Shown: in pieces, positions 9,424 through 19,700 of the stretch
How the letters are laid out: every line of letters begins with the position of its first letter
Numbering within the stretch: position 1 is the first letter of the stretch
Source: Apoda limacodes
Lineage: Eukaryota > Arthropoda > Insecta > Lepidoptera > Limacodidae
Length of the DNA stretch: 64,000 bases
Direction: 5' to 3'
Assembly (NCBI GenBank): GCA_946406115.1
Contig: OX291551.1
Location: 4,092,001 to 4,156,000 of the forward strand
Program-made: the position numbers and the translations under genes
The notes under the pieces: generated by a model
Told to the model about the DNA's origin: nothing
Databases searched by the model: none
Seen by the model: the letters and a program-made list of their open reading frames with translations, nothing else

Positions 9424-10837
9424 TAGACCGCTAGATTGACTCCGAAATTTTGTCACCGAAGTCTATTCTGCACATTTTCGTTCTGTATCACAAACAATCC
9501 TAACTTAACCTAACAAGTTATGAAGATAAAGTTAATGGATCTGTTTTAGTCGTCTCATATTAATTATTTAGACTAATAAATAACTTTGGGTGTGAAATTT
9601 TAAGACATTAAGTTTCCCCAGAAGTAAAGGTTTCCGTTTACGGTTACGTCCGGATCATTTAGCCTTTGGTCCGGATACTGTGTAAGTGATGCAGAAGATC
9701 AAAGTAACATTAATGTGATAAGACTTCATACTAGAACGCCTTAAGCAAAAAGAAGAAATAGTTCAATAGTTGTTTGCAACAAAGCTTAAAAGATTCTAGC
9801 CAAGTAAAGCAGAATCAGTTCTTGAATAGTTTGACGTGAAACGCGTAGAGGTTTACAGCTTCTTATAAAGACGTAAGAAACAGCTTTTCACCTTCCAATT
9901 ACTCGCGACAAGTTTCTAACCCTTACAGTACCATGTACGTGTTTAATATTAAAAATAGATTAACATATTTATTTGTTAGTTTTTGAATTTTTTAGAATAT
10001 TTACACATCTATCTTTTTATAAATCTAAAATCATTTAATCTTGTGACTAAAACCAAAATGAACCGTTTGAAAAGTTCACTAAAATAATGAAATCTTCGAC
10101 GATTAAATTAACAAAATGTGTTTATTCGTCGACCGGCACAATCAATCTTAATAAGTATTATTGAGATTGCATTACAGCAAATTATAGAGGTCAGACGGGC
10201 GGAGACAGGTCCGGAGGTAAGCCAAGGACCGCCGCGCCGCATGGAGTAAATTTGACCTTCACAAAACGCCCACAGCGGCGCCGCAATGTAAATACAATAA
10301 GGGGCCTATCTCTTATCCTTTCGATATTTACATAACTATAACCACCGATTTTCAAGCTGTATCAAATTTACTGAACAAAATCCAATACCTATTGTTTATA
10401 TTTAATTGCAAAGAACAAATAAAACGTTGCCCTCCAAAATTTCACTTCTCGGATCATAAGCGGTTTATAAACACTAAATATTAAACTAGTTAATTGTATT
10501 AACATAAAACTATTAATTATGAATAGGTATCTATCTATTTAAGTACTTACCTAGTTTATTTAATCGACGGAAATAATTTTGTATTAAGTCATTATAAGAG
10601 AAGAGAACGTATAAAGTTTCTTTACTTAAACACTTAAATATTTTTAACGTTATTAAGAAGTGGGCAACACAACACATGTACACAATATTTACTTATCCGA
10701 AGTAATTTAAATAGTTATCAATTAAGGTAGCGCTGATTGCAAAACCAATCATTGTTTCATATTCTTATGACTTATTTTAATATTTGTAGATGGATATGTA
10801 TTTATTTATATACATTATCATGGTTTTTCTGTTCAGA
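9424..10837. other. No gene seen; one GC-richer patch at 10190-10310
   Basis: Mostly AT-rich. The patch at 10190-10310 has a plus-strand donor-like CCGGAG|GTAAGC near 10213, but no reading frame or acceptor strong enough to call an exon. Confidence 0.3.
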
Positions 10838-11100
10838 AGAGGGTAACCAATGGCTATAAACACACCCACATCATAATATGTGTGACAGCCTTTTTCACCA
10901 ACTACGTTAGTCCATTGCTTCTGATGCAGTGTATTTGGTGAGTGTACTAAGGTAGCTTAGCATATATCCAATACGTCGTAAATTACCAGCTTAAAAGTAA
11001 TTAGCGGTAAATTAAAAGACCAAGGACAGAATATATCCCCATTGCTAGTTCCTCACGAATTATAAGTAGTTAGTCAGGGTTGAGGGCGAATGTAGAAGTT
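10838..11100 (+). repeat. Dispersed repeat (copy 1 of 3 in the window)
   Basis: Shares, in order, CAGAAGRGGGTA, ATAATATGTG, ACCAGC..AAAGTAAT, GGACAGAAT, TAGTTCCT, and GTCAGGG with 19455-19700. The middle, with GCAGTGTATTTGG and AAGGTAGCTTAGCATATATC, also matches 62.17-62.40 kb. Class unknown. Confidence 0.6.
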
Positions 11101-11260
11101 CTTTATATATACGAATAAGTATTTATTAAGTAGTATTTATATTTATTAAGAACACGAAATACAGCAAGTCAAATACCCGTTCAAATTCATTTAAATGGGA
11201 CTTAAGTAAACAGGATTTTATCATCTCGTTATTTTAAGTAGCAACTTATTTTTTTATCGA

Positions 11261-11677
11261 TTTTTTAGGGTTACGTACCATGAGGATAAAAGACTCCACT
11301 ATAACCAAGGCTCCACTGTCCGTCCGTTCGTCTTTCACCAGGCTGTATCTCATGAACAGTGATAGTTAGACAGTTACAATTTTCACAGAAGGTGTATTTC
11401 TGTTGCCGCTATAACAACAAATACTAAAAAAACAGAGTAAAATAAACATGTAAGGGGGCTCCCATACAACAAACGTTTGCTCGTTTTTGCTCTAGACGCT
11501 TGTAGTATTCTCAGAATATTTAGTTACATATTCACTTTAAAAATAAATAATTAAATTAAAATAAAACAAATATTTAAGGGGGGATCCCATACAACAAACG
11601 TGATTTTTTTGCCGTTTTTATAGATAATATTACGGAACCCTTCGTGCGCAAGCCCGACTCGCACTTGGCCGATTTTT
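11261..11677 (+). mobile_element. GGTTCCGTA/TTGGCCGG repeat without 5S segment
   Basis: Starts TTTTTTAGGGTTACGTACC and ends TACGGAACCCTTCGTGCGC then CCCGACTCGCACTTGGCCG. Same outer motifs as the 30.1 kb and 39.3 kb copies. The GGTTNCGTA start and the TACGGAACC near the end form an inverted pair. Confidence 0.7.
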
Positions 11678-12126
11678 ATTTTATACTTTTCATACAATTG
11701 TGTTTCATAATTTTTTACTGTAAATAAATACAGGCTGTTAACCGCAACACACACACAGCTTCAATTACTTGCACACTAATTAAATGTCAGATACAAAAGC
11801 TGTTATGACTTAATTAAGATTAAAATGTCTTCACAACACTGACATTATTATAACCTAAACGTGATGTGAACCTGCATCAAAAGTGAAAAGCGATTTCCAT
11901 CCTAATAAATGACGATCGCCTCGCGTGACTTGAACCCGTCAGTGAGATGACAATCTCCGAGCATTGTGACGTGAGGTGACGACTACAAAAAGAGTTCTTT
12001 TCATACGCTTTTTGTTTATCGCACGGTTGTTGCAATAGTTTGCTCCCACGATGCGATGTGATGCGATGGCGAGATAGGCGCCCACTCTGCGTGAAGTAAC
12101 ATAGCAACATTGCTGCAAGTTGCGCT

Positions 12127-12320
12127 CTTTTAGATTTTTCTTAATTTAAGGTTTGATTTATGTTTGTATGTATGTATGTTTGTCCGCGATTATCTCGCGT
12201 TTGACTGAACCGATTTTGATTCGGTTTTCAGAAAAGTATTTGTTACATTCTGGAGAGAGTTTTGGTATCCATGGTCTCCAGGATATAATATAGTATCCTG
12301 GAGAAATCAAGGAAACTTTT
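12127..12320 (+). repeat. Dispersed-repeat fragment
   Basis: TATGTATGTATGTTTGTC, then GACTGAACCGATTTTGATTC is a phrase shared by several lepidopteran Helitron-like and other repeats (compare 22620-22640 and 40360-40375). No ends found. Confidence 0.4.
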
Positions 12321-12412
12321 CAAATTTTTATATGCACACTTGAAACGATTTTGGTATTTTTTTTAACGTACGATAAAATAAAATAAGGTCACTAAAAAGT
12401 AAAAAATAAAAA

Positions 12413-12650
12413 CTTTTTAACAAAAACAATAACCGACTTCAAAACGCACTAAAAAGTTAAAAATAATTATTTCAAAAAATCCGGTCTAAATTACAGTGGG
12501 AAGTTGGTGTCGTGCTAGTAAAGTGCGTTATATATTGTTAAAGAGATAAGACACTAACTTTTAACTATAATTCAGATCAGATTTTTTGTAATAATTATTT
12601 TTACCTTTTTAGTGCGTTTTTAATTACGGTTACTGTTTTTGTTAAAAAAG
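12413..12650. mobile_element. MITE with about 70-nt inverted repeats
   Basis: Left arm 12413-12481 (CTTTTTAACAAAAACAATAA, CCG..ACGCACTAAAAAGTTAAA) is the imperfect reverse complement of 12580-12650. TTAA lies at 12417-12420 and 12642-12645, so a TTAA target site with an element of 12421-12641 is possible. The pairing runs past the TTAAs, so the true ends are uncertain. No coding capacity. Confidence 0.75.
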
Positions 12651-12660
12651 ATTTAATGTT

Positions 12661-12716
12661 CCAGTTATCATCATATCAACCGATAGTCGACCACTGCTGG
12701 ACATAAGCCTTCTTAA
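12661..12716 (-). mobile_element. RTE-type LINE tail relic
   Basis: The minus strand reads GCTTATGTCCAGCAGTGGTC, a short gap, GGTTGATATGATGATAACTGG. This matches the end of the RTE open reading frame and 3' terminus seen at 50.97-51.01 kb (TATGTCCAGCCATGGACC then TGATATGATGA). Confidence 0.6.
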
Positions 12717-13199
12717 TAGATTTATAAATAAACCGCGGCCCTAATTAACTTGTTACTTTTTTCACTATCCAATGTTATTTTTAAGAAAAGTGTTGATATT
12801 TACAGAAGTAATACCTACGGTGCTACGAGTCTGGTCTATAAAGCTCAACACGCGATATGTCACCGCGGATTGAAAGTGTAAGGCTTCCCACTTGGCGGAA
12901 GAATGTGAAGGATTAGCTCACGGATTTATTTCTACTGTCATAGTTTAGGTGCGTTCTATTGACAGTATTGAGAGCTATGACATCGCATAGGCATTGAAAT
13001 CGTTCTGTTCACCAAATGTAAACAAACAATATGACCGTTCACTGTTTGACAGCGCATCCACTGCTCTACCTCCCGAGCATGTGCAGGCAATGCGTTGAAT
13101 GCGGTCCGGAAGCGCATTAATTTTTGGTTAATAGAACGATCGAATGTGTGCAAAGACAGCATTGAGCGCATTCAATGCATATGATGCTTGTCAACAAAA

Positions 13200-13744
13200 G
13201 GGCCCTTATCTTATCTTATCTTATATATATAAAAATTAATCCCTATTTCCCTTAGTCACACGTGAACGGCTAGACTGATTTCGCTAATTCTTTTTCTGAT
13301 GTGATTGTTATTGTCAGGAGAAGGTACTTATGAAAAAAAAAAACTGTCAACTGCGAGCCGGACTCGCGCACTAAGGAAAACTCGAAGACGGCTGGACCAA
13401 TTCGGGATATTTCTTTTGTTATGTTTTTTAGTGTTAGGGCAAGGTTGTTAAGAAAGAAAAAAGCGGTCAAGTGCGAGTTAGACTCGCGCACTAAGGGTAA
13501 ACCGATTGAAATGAAATTTCGGTAAGTTTTTATGCACACGCCGGGGAAGGTTTCTAAGAAAGAAAAAAGGCTCAAGTGCGAGTCGGACAGGGTCAAGTGC
13601 CAGTCGGACTCGCGCAATAAGGGTGAACCGATGGTAATGAAATTTTGGTAAGTTGTTATGCACATGCCGGGTGAGGTTTCTGCATTAGTACAACCCTTTC
13701 ACAATAGGTTGGTGCGGAGAAACAACGTTCGCCGGGTCAGCTAG
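13200..13744 (+). mobile_element. Helitron-like non-autonomous element with 3' end CTAG|T
   Basis: After a TTATC run, ATATATATAAAAATTAATCC and an ACGGCTAGACTGATTTCGCT stretch, the element runs to GTTCGCCGGGTCAGCTAG at 13744 followed by T. This matches lepidopteran Helitron termini ending GCCGGGTCAGCTAGT. The interior (13340-13640) contains four copies of a phrase close to TCAAGTGCGAGTCGGACTCG, the end motif of the TTGGCCGG repeat family. The open frames on the minus strand here come from those repeats. Confidence 0.65.
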
Positions 13745-13745
13745 T

Positions 13746-14940
13746 AAGAAATAATTCTTAGACATTATTTTTATACTACTGTTCTGCTCTACAGTAAGTT
13801 ATAATTAATAGATAGAATTACAGAAACTGGGGCGAATATTGGTATTCTAAGTAATTTATAACTTTGACTGTATAGTGAAGTGTAGTGATAAAAATATTTG
13901 GGTATATTTTCCACAGATTATATGCATGTAATGTGAACAGGTACTTAAATTAGGTACCGTAGGAACTAAAAAGTAACCTAATAGATGTTTTAGCAGGTGA
14001 AAAATTTTTGCGGATGAACTACGGAACACCATTCGTTGTCATAACATAACGGAGCAAAAAGAAGACCTGATTATTAGCTCAGAGACGGTAAGGACTGAGA
14101 AGGGCAGAGGGTTAGGAGTTCCTGTAGGAACTTCACGTTGATAGCCTAATTCTACGGGGAAGCTACGGGAAAAAGTTCGGTATTTAAAGATTTAAACCCA
14201 TTTTAACGTAACATAATAAATAAAAAGTTTACAAAATATAAGTATGTAAACTACGGTCTTCTGTTTCTGGCAGGCTGTAAGTGATATCATTATGAAGCAC
14301 TCAAGTGTCTAGATTTGTCAGACGTCTAGATTTTTCCTGCGACTTCGTGTGCGTGAAATAGAAAACCAAAAATATATTAATGTTAAATTCATGATTTTCC
14401 CGCAGACGATTTTTCTATCGTTATGATTATGATTTTTAAAATTTCATGTGTCGTATATAATTTCATATATTATCTAGCATTTTACCATAAAAAAATAATA
14501 CAAGTTATACCTTCAAACTCGGAATAACATATATATAATACAATTTTCAACCCCTATTTAACATCCTAGGAAATTATTTTCGAAAACCTGTGAAACACGT
14601 CATTCTTTTTTTTTAACCAAAAGTCTAAAAAAAATATTTCATGCATGCTTGACAATAAACATGCATTTAACACAAAAATGACGCATTTTTGTATAAGCTT
14701 CTAATGTATAAACTTTCTAGGGCTCTAGGATATGAATTTTTCAAAAGCCCTAGAATAGTGGAGCCCTACGTCATAAGAAACGCACTTTCTACAGAAGTTT
14801 TGGCTGTGCCAAGAAATATTAGTCAGTCAGTTTCTTCTTAAATACATAAAATGTAATACAGGTACATTGGTCATTGATAGGTAAATAAATTAAACACAGA
14901 ATATATTGCTGCACGTACACAGCCGTTTCACCAAGCGACC
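13746..14940. other. No gene seen; intronic non-coding
   Basis: AT-rich sequence in intron 1 of the minus-strand gene. No supported feature. Confidence 0.4.
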
Positions 14941-14965
14941 TTTCTATATACGTTTTTTTACTCAC

Positions 14966-15101
14966 CTCTAGCACCAAAAGATCCAAATCTTTCTCTATTC
15001 ACAGCAACTTTATACTTCTTGTCGCTCGGAACTGGCAACTTAGACGGATACTTTTCAGAGTTGGTCCTGTACAGCTTCTCCTTCGAACCGTGGGCCCCCA
15101 T
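14966..15101 (-). CDS. First coding exon of unnamed minus-strand gene
   Basis: ATG at 15101-15099 in a good insect start context (GGACAAAATGG). It reads 45 codons, MGAHGSKEKLYRTNSEKYPS, KLPVPSDKKYKVAVNRERFG and SFGAR, plus one G, then a consensus donor AGAG|GTGAGT at 14966/14965. Phase 1 matches exon 2, about 7.35 kb away. MGxxxSK at the start is the classical N-myristoylation pattern (Gly2, Ser6, then lysines, as in Src and MARCKS), so membrane attachment is a fair inference once Met1 is removed. Residues 20-40 are rich in Lys, Pro and Tyr. I do not recognise the family. It resembles membrane-tethered, disordered adaptor-like proteins only in style. The block is coding-like and GC-richer than its flanks, and lies outside any visible repeat. 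Confidence 0.8.
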
Positions 15102-15668
15102 TTTGTCCACTCACATTTTACACTTACGTCACTTATAGCTCCACATCTAACACTTATGTCACTTTAAGAACTGTATTCAGGCACGGCGTTATCACAACAC
15201 TAGAGTTTGTAGAGATTGTAGGTTATCACATAGAGTTAAGTAAACTTAGACATGTTTTGTTGAATTGCAATGTTTTAGTGACAGATCTAGTCTGTTATCT
15301 GTAGCTATACGTATATATTATGATTGTCGGACGCTCCATCTGTATGTGCTGAAGTGATTAAGATAACATTTAAACAGGAAACCACAACAGTTGCGTGGTT
15401 AGTTATAATTTGAGTTGCTGCCGATCCGAAGTCTTACAAACAACATTTGTTTTATTGTAAGCACTGGCTGTGCCCCCTGGTTTAGCTGGGTAAGCGCACA
15501 TGACTAGGTCTTGGTTAAAGAAAGGTAGTTAGGTGCTATTGCATACTTACAACAAGTTTTCACCTAAAATATACTTTAGTATTTAGTTGATCATCATCAA
15601 GAAACATTTTTAAATAAAAGAGTTGTTGATTTAATAGTTACACAAAGACATCAAAGAATCAAACCTTA
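15102..15668. other. 5' flank or 5' UTR of the minus-strand gene
   Basis: Just upstream of the ATG (minus sense) are repeated GTGACxTAAGTG-like phrases at 15118-15170. No TATA box, initiator or acceptor could be placed with confidence, so the transcription start may be here or in a separate upstream exon. Confidence 0.35.
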
Positions 15669-18597
15669 ATACAATACAATATTCTTTATTGCACAATTTA
15701 AAATACACAAAAACAATTACAATAGAGGAAATAGCACAATAAGGCGGCCTTATCGCTTAAAAGCGATCTCTACCAGGCAACCTTTGGGTAGAGTAATGTT
15801 GACAGGAAGAGGTAGGTGATACATAAAACATCATAAGTAAAATTATAAGGAAGAATAAAGAATATAACAACACTCATAAATACCTTTGTACTTACTATAT
15901 AAATAAAATACATATACATACTTAATATAATTACTTAAACAAATACATAAAATAAATGGTTATATAATATGAATACATAAACATACATACAATAAATAAA
16001 GTAATAAAGATAGATATGTTTGAATAACCAGAGGTTGGTCAAAATTATAGAAAATTAGGAAGTAGTACGTAAGTAATAAGATTTTAACGAATTCTTGAAA
16101 ACAGGCAGCGACTGGATTTGCCTTATATTTATCGGCAAAGAGTTCCAAAGACTAATGGCTTTTACAGTAAAAGAATGATTGTAAAAATTAGTACTGTGTC
16201 CAGGTGTTTTAAGAAGAAGACTAGTAGACGAGCGAAGAGTTAGACAAGGCGATCTGATAAAATTAAACCGCTCTTTTAGATAACATGGTGTAGATGGATT
16301 GAATAGCACGTTATAGAGGAGTGAAAGAATATGTACATTCCGGCGAAGTCGGATTGGAAGCCAATTGAGTTGTGAACGAAATTCTGAGACATGGTCATAT
16401 TTTCGAAGTCCAAAAATGAAGCGAATGCAAAGATTTTGTAGACGCTCCAGTTTATTAAGTTGTTCCTCTGTCAGGTTAGTACAGCAAATGTCAGCATAAT
16501 CAAGTAAAGGTAGAAGTAAAGACTGAGCAAGCACAATTTTAGTTGACACAGGTAAAAGATTCCGTAATCTTCTCAGGGTTCCGGCCGAAGCAAAGATTTT
16601 TCGGCTAATTTCCTTGATTTGTGGAGTCCATGATAACGTGCGGTCAATATAAATACCAAGACTTTTTATTGTGTCACTAAAAGGGATAATGATACCATCG
16701 AGTTTTATTGGGGGTAAATCAGTCCAATTAATCTTCGATATTAGTTTTGGGCTACCTATAATTATGGTCTGCGACTTGAGAGGATTAAGTCGAAGTCCAT
16801 AATATCCACACCATTCAACTATTTTATCATGGTCAGAGTTAATTGATTGAATTGATGTTACGATATTTTCTATTGGACCATGTGCATAAATCTGGAGATC
16901 GTCTGCATATAGATGGTAGAGAGAAGATAGTTTGAGAGTGATAGTGTTAATGAAAACTGCAAACAGGAGTGGGGACAACACGCCTCCTTGAGGTACGCCG
17001 GCAGTTAATGGGCACCAGTTAGAGAAAGATTCCTCTACCCGAATGCACTGTCGGCGGACACCCAAGTAACTACGAAACCAGTCAATTACTGTTGGAGATA
17101 TGTTAAGAGAGCTTAGGATTGCCAACAAAATGTCTGAATCCACTGTGTTAAAAGCATTGCTAAAATCAAGAGCAGACAAGACAGTGACTTGCTTACTGTC
17201 CATACCATAACGGATATCATCAATGATCTTAGTGAGAGCAGTAACAGTACTATGACCGGTTCGAAATCCGGATTGCAAGGTATTTAATAAACTATTTTGA
17301 GTTAGAAAAAGGTTTAACTGTTGATTAACGAGCCGTTCAAGGATTTTAGATAGGAATGGTAATAATGAAATTGGTCGATAATCGGAAAAAGAAGTTGGAT
17401 TGGATTTTTTAGGCAACGGTATAATGTAAGCATCTTTCCAAGCTTCAGGAAATACTCCAGAAGCAATGGATGAATTAAAAATGTGAGTAATTATAGGAAT
17501 AATTAGGTCAATAATTGGAATAATCATAGCACGGCTTATGCAATCACTACCAACAGCACTTGAAGATATAAACATAATACTCTTCTTAACATCACAATCA
17601 GTAAATTGACGAAAAGTAAAAGGAAGGAAGTCAGGAGTTGAGGTCGTTGAAAGATTTTGCAGCGTAATCGCTTTTTTATTGCTATTCATAGCAGGTACAG
17701 AAGTGAAATGTTGATTGAGTAAATCTAAGTTAAGATCTTTTGAAATTGGTGTAGCCTGAGTTTTACCAACTCCTAATGACTTAAGAAATTTCCATATTCT
17801 ACATGGATCTCCGTTGTCAACGGATTTGTGGATATGGCGTCGTTGTGCATCTCGACACATCGTATTGCAGCGATTTCGCAAATTTTTATACTTTTCTAAG
17901 TTGGCTTCAGTAGGGTTAATTTTCAGCTTGGCCTTAGCTCGATTTCTTATTTTTTGAAGGGCTTTAATTTTATCGTCTAGCCATGGTGCAGGAAAGTGTT
18001 TTACTTTTATTGGTCTTACTGGAGCATGAGTGTCATACAGTTCAGTAATAAGCGAATTAAATGTATGAACTTTTTCGTCAACTGTATAAGCACTCACAAC
18101 TCTAGACCAATCAATTTTAGAGGCATCTTCGCGCAATTTATCTACATTCATGCTGCTAAAATTACGCTGCATAAGTGTTTTGGATCTCACTTTAGGTGGA
18201 CGAATTTTGTAAGATAAATAGATTAAGTCGTGGTAAGAAAATGCTTCTGCTGAAAATTGACCATGTGCAGTAGTATGATGTAGTGAAGAGACCATAATAA
18301 GATCTAACAGTGAAGGAGAGCAATTTGGAAAGTAATGCGTGGCATTAAGAGGTAATAAGTGCAGATTACAAGCCTCAACTATAGTCTGAAGTTGATTAGC
18401 ACGAAAGTCTTTTTTTAGTAGGCAAGTGTTAAAGTCACCCATAATAATGGTATGACTATAGAGTGGGGAAAACGTTTCTAGTAGAGATTCAAAAGAGGAA
18501 AAGTAATTAACGTGAAGTGAAGGACTGTAATATACGCCAAGAAGGATTTTAATGTTCGATAGAGAAATACATACAGATTTGACAAATTTCTGATAAC
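15669..18597 (-). mobile_element. CR1/jockey-superfamily LINE, 5'-truncated
   Basis: Minus-strand element about 2.9 kb long. The open frame enters from the truncated 5' end near 18594 without a start codon, inside the endonuclease domain, and stops at 16055. A 3' UTR of about 385 nt carries AATAAA (15685-15690 as TTTATT on plus) and ends in short TTGTA/TTGTATT repeats, not a long poly(A), as CR1-type elements often do. No ORF1, RNase H or target-site duplication was found. Confidence 0.85.
16055..18442 (-). CDS. LINE endonuclease (partial) and reverse transcriptase ORF2
   Basis: Encodes cut-and-prime retrotransposition: an apurinic-type endonuclease nicks DNA and the reverse transcriptase copies the element RNA. 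The numbering here starts at an internal Met; the frame is open for about 50 more codons upstream (reading LLGVYYSP and then HTIIMGDFN). MGDFNT at residues 1-6 is the endonuclease GDFN motif. HDLI near 70 is the end of the endonuclease (SDHD expected, SYHD here). RT motifs follow: YRPISLLPFLSKILERLVN, QSGFRTGHST, LDFSNAFNTVD with the first catalytic Asp at 426, GVPQGGVLSPLLFAVFIN, and YADD at 512-515. The C-terminal thumb region ends near residue 795. No internal stop or frameshift over 795 codons argues for a fairly recent insertion. Loss of ORF1 and the 5' end makes it inactive alone. Confidence 0.88.
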   Translation of the reverse strand: MGDFNTCLLKKDFRANQLQTIVEACNLHLLPLNATHYFPNCSPSLLDLIMVSSLHHTTAHGQFSAEAFSYHDLIYLSYKIRPPKVRSKTLMQRNFSSMNVDKLREDASKIDWSRVVSAYTVDEKVHTFNSLITELYDTHAPVRPIKVKHFPAPWLDDKIKALQKIRNRAKAKLKINPTEANLEKYKNLRNRCNTMCRDAQRRHIHKSVDNGDPCRIWKFLKSLGVGKTQATPISKDLNLDLLNQHFTSVPAMNSNKKAITLQNLSTTSTPDFLPFTFRQFTDCDVKKSIMFISSSAVGSDCISRAMIIPIIDLIIPIITHIFNSSIASGVFPEAWKDAYIIPLPKKSNPTSFSDYRPISLLPFLSKILERLVNQQLNLFLTQNSLLNTLQSGFRTGHSTVTALTKIIDDIRYGMDSKQVTVLSALDFSNAFNTVDSDILLAILSSLNISPTVIDWFRSYLGVRRQCIRVEESFSNWCPLTAGVPQGGVLSPLLFAVFINTITLKLSSLYHLYADDLQIYAHGPIENIVTSIQSINSDHDKIVEWCGYYGLRLNPLKSQTIIIGSPKLISKINWTDLPPIKLDGIIIPFSDTIKSLGIYIDRTLSWTPQIKEISRKIFASAGTLRRLRNLLPVSTKIVLAQSLLLPLLDYADICCTNLTEEQLNKLERLQNLCIRFIFGLRKYDHVSEFRSQLNWLPIRLRRNVHILSLLYNVLFNPSTPCYLKERFNFIRSPCLTLRSSTSLLLKTPGHSTNFYNHSFTVKAISLWNSLPINIRQIQSLPVFKNSLKSYYLRTTS

Positions 18598-19454
18598 GTT
18601 AAATTTTACGCAAATTTTTGATCAATTTTATAGAACGAACATAAAAGAGCACGTGTTCGGAGTAAGCTGGTCTACAAAGACGATCCTGGTATTATTATGA
18701 CAATAGTCGTCTATTTCGGTCCACAACTCAGCCGATGGCCTGTATAAAATGATCCCTCTATTCGTCGGCAGCAGATAGCTTTACAAAGTCTATATTAAGC
18801 GACAACTATGCATTTGGACTCACAAACGACCTATGAATGTGATTCTGTATTATTCATTTTCAGTTAAAAACAAATAGCGAAAACTATAGTCTAAACGTTG
18901 GAGATAAATGCAATTCCATTTTGCAAAAAAAAATACTTTCATAGTTGTACCATTATGGAACTACATATATAGTTATACTTTCTCCAACTATTGTTGTCTA
19001 GTTGTATACTTATTATTTTTAACGATACGAAGAAAGCTTTTATATTGATACAGTAGGCTGAGAAGAAATATCTGTATTTCTACGGTATACAAAATTAGTA
19101 GATATAGAATACTAACTACTTTTTATTAAAAATATAGATATTTTTATATAAAAGCTTCCTTTGCATTGTCAAAAATAATAAGAATACAATTAGGTAACTA
19201 ACAAGGTTAAAAATAAAGGTGTAATTTATGAATAAGCGCAGATAATTTTGAATGCGACGGCGTTTAAAAGGATTTGAGTTGTAAGAGCATTTCGCCAGCC
19301 ATTTGTCATTCAGCGTTTCTTTCTTCAGCGCTGTCTCGAAGTAATTTACTTTACTTTTCCGACAATTAGCCGGATGTGACGCACCGCTGTATACAAATTT
19401 AATGTTAACTATTTGTATGAATTACTGACTACACTTCAAATAAAATCTTTATGT
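18598..19454. other. No gene seen
   Basis: AT-rich non-coding sequence with no clear repeat or splice-bounded frame. Confidence 0.4.
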
Positions 19455-19700
19455 GTATCTATACGGTTTTAATTCCCAGAAGGGGGTATTCAGTGGCTGG
19501 ACACAGACCCATATAATAATGTGGGGGTACAGTCACGTTTCACACGGCTTTATATATGTCCCATACCCACGTCATTAATAACCAGCATTAAAGTAATAAG
19601 TGGTTAAATAAACCACCAGGAACAGAATAATATAAGTTCCTGACAAACTGTAAGAAGTAAGTCAGGACTGGGCAGGGGCAACTTTTCTTAAGTATTTTAT
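19455..19700 (+). repeat. Dispersed repeat (copy 2 of 3 in the window)
   Basis: Begins TTTTAATTCCCAGAAGGGGG and ends GTCAGGACTGGGCAGGG. Ordered blocks match 10838-11100. A shorter version of the middle is present. Confidence 0.6.

Noticed and set aside
10175..10213. 39-nt plus-strand microexon (ACAG| ... CGGAG|GTAAGC)
   Set aside because: Signals are present but a lone microexon with no neighbours on that strand cannot be supported.
13270..13665. Two overlapping minus-strand frames with repeated peptides
   Set aside because: The repetition reflects the DNA tandem array inside a Helitron-like element, not a protein.
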